Below are positions 14,094 through 14,929 of a stretch of DNA of 14,929 nt, one piece after another. Every line of letters begins with the position of its first letter. Position 1 is the stretch's first letter. The DNA lies in contig JBOFIR010000186.1 of assembly GCA_051650265.1 (NCBI GenBank), positions 1 through 14,929 of the forward strand, given 5' to 3'. The position numbers and the translations under genes were made by a program. This stretch comes from JBOFEH01 sp051650265. GTDB lineage: Bacteria; Bacillota; Clostridia; Lachnospirales; Cellulosilyticaceae. Under the pieces are notes generated by a model, which saw nothing but the letters and a program-made list of their open reading frames with translations, was not told the origin of the DNA and did not search any database.

Positions 14094-14929
14094 CTATTCC
14101 AGCAGTGCTAAGACAAATAGATTCACAAATACACACGCGCCGCCTATGAGCCATGCACTCTTGAAGAGAAGCTGCCACTTGACCCTTGCGCATACATTAT
14201 CAACCACGATTTCTAGAAAATACACAAGTAGACCCATAAAAAGGGCTAACACAATACTCCAAGGTGACTCCCACAAAAAGAATAAGACTACAATTCCTAA
14301 GAGTAGGACATTCTCATACCAATGTGCAATCTCAATGAGTGCAAGCGTACTCCCTGAACACTCTGTCGTCAGACCTTTGACAATCTCTTGATGCCCGTGA
14401 TGAGAGGTACTTAAATCAAAAGGTGATTTACGTAGCTTGATGGTGAGAATGTAGACAAAGCCTACAAATACACCTGGCAAACATAAAATGGCTGGCACCT
14501 GTGCACGCGTCATCTGTGTCACGTCAAAAGTTCCCGTTACTTTGAAAAAACCGACTGCCGTCATGAGTACCACAGGTTCATAGGCCATCATCTGAAGCAG
14601 CTCACGCTCAGCACCAATCGCACTATAAGGTGAACCAGAACTATAGGCTGCAAGTACAAAGAAAATACTTGCTAAAGTAAAAGAAAAGAACATGAGGAGC
14701 AAATCTCCTCCTGCAAAAAATAATACCCCTGTAAACATCATAAAGACCAAAAAGCACCCAACATATAACTTTTGTGTGGTATGTGTCGTAAGCGTCTCCT
14801 TTTGGAAGAGCTTCATCACATCATAGAATGGCTGTAGGATTGGCGGTCCTATACGCCCCTGCATACGTGCTGAGATTTTGCGATCCATCCCCGCAAGTAG
14901 TCCCCCTACTATAGGTGCTAATATTAGGT
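14094..14929 (-). CDS. echB: Ech hydrogenase membrane subunit EchB (NuoH-like), 5' end off window
   Basis: Integral membrane subunit homologous to NuoH, which joins the catalytic arm to the ion-translocating part. The frame is open to the window edge and begins with LILAPIVGGLLAGMDR, so the ATG at 14888 is internal and about a dozen residues are missing. Then come MQGRIGPPILQPFYDVMKLF, the quinone-site-like loop of NuoH relatives, several hydrophobic helices, and RKSPFDLSTSHHGHQE with ALIEIAHWYEN, the charged motifs typical of EchB. At least seven membrane segments are visible. The TAG stop overlaps the echC ribosome binding site. echA (NuoL-like antiporter subunit) is expected just upstream, outside the window. 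Confidence 0.95.
   Translation of the reverse strand, partial: LILAPIVGGLLAGMDRKISARMQGRIGPPILQPFYDVMKLFQKETLTTHTTQKLYVGCFLVFMMFTGVLFFAGGDLLLMFFSFTLASIFFVLAAYSSGSPYSAIGAERELLQMMAYEPVVLMTAVGFFKVTGTFDVTQMTRAQVPAILCLPGVFVGFVYILTIKLRKSPFDLSTSHHGHQEIVKGLTTECSGSTLALIEIAHWYENVLLLGIVVLFFLWESPWSIVLALFMGLLVYFLEIVVDNVCARVKWQLLFKSAWLIGGACVFVNLFVLALLE

Noticed and set aside
14083..14193. Longer N-terminus of EchC (extra 37 residues)
   Set aside because: It would overlap echB by 100 bp, has no homology to NuoB/EchC, and the internal ATG at 14082 has an excellent ribosome binding site.
1..14929. CRISPR arrays, tRNAs, rRNAs, transposases, phage genes
   Set aside because: Reading both strands, I found no regularly spaced repeats, no tRNA-like sequence and no mobile-element protein motifs; the window is almost fully covered by metabolic genes.

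Overview
The window reads as a piece of an anaerobic Firmicutes (Clostridia-type) chromosome of moderate GC. The clues are strong AGGAGG-type ribosome binding sites, TTG/ATG start usage, a six-subunit-type Ech hydrogenase, a Na+-pump-type decarboxylase beta subunit, several radical SAM enzymes and a Clostridia-type peptide deformylase. I cannot name the species. A relative of the Lachnospiraceae/Cellulosilyticaceae is a guess, not something shown here. I see no insertion sequence, prophage, CRISPR array, tRNA or rRNA. All genes but one lie on the minus strand, so the region is described right to left, in the direction of transcription.

Right part (14929 to 6378): one compact, largely overlapping gene train encodes a membrane-bound group 4 [NiFe] hydrogenase and its maturation set. 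The order is echB (cut by the window end), echC, echD, echE, echF, hypA, hypB, hypF, hypC, hypD, hypE. EchC is the small electron-transfer subunit, EchE the Ni-Fe catalytic subunit, EchD a NuoC-like subunit, EchF a two-cluster ferredoxin and EchB a NuoH-like ion-channel subunit. HypA/HypB deliver nickel. HypF/HypE make the cyanide ligands, and HypC/HypD assemble Fe(CN)2CO. All six general Hyp factors are present, but no maturation endopeptidase. This fits EchE, whose C-terminus already ends at the usual cleavage point. The complex is expected to couple ferredoxin oxidation and H2 evolution to H+ or Na+ export, or the reverse. echA should lie just outside the window.

Middle (6381 to 3859): a LysR-type regulator is the only plus-strand gene. 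Its 3' end meets hypE tail to tail, the two stop codons sharing the four bases CTAG. Its 5' end faces a minus-strand operon of two tiny single-pass membrane proteins (26-28 and 46 residues) followed by a 401-residue OadB/GcdB-type Na+-translocating decarboxylase beta subunit. No carboxyltransferase or biotin carrier gene is nearby. The divergent intergenic region carries a good sigma-A promoter for the minus-strand operon and a perfect 6-4-6 palindrome placed as expected for a LysR activator site. The operon ends in a clear intrinsic terminator.

Left part (3800 to 1): a promoter-like TATAAT precedes two tandem radical SAM genes. One is MoaA/NirJ-like with three C-terminal CxxC pairs; the other is coproporphyrinogen-oxidase-like with an extra Cys beside the cluster motif. 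They are followed by alanine dehydrogenase (ald) and a terminator with a perfect 18-bp stem. At the left edge is the 5' part of a peptide deformylase gene whose N-terminal coding sequence looks truncated or frameshifted.

The common theme is anaerobic energy metabolism: ferredoxin/H2 coupling, Na+-coupled membrane transport and alanine/pyruvate interconversion. The only plausible undescribed module I can point to is the LysR-controlled OadB-like protein with its two micro-subunits and, less surely, the tandem radical SAM pair.
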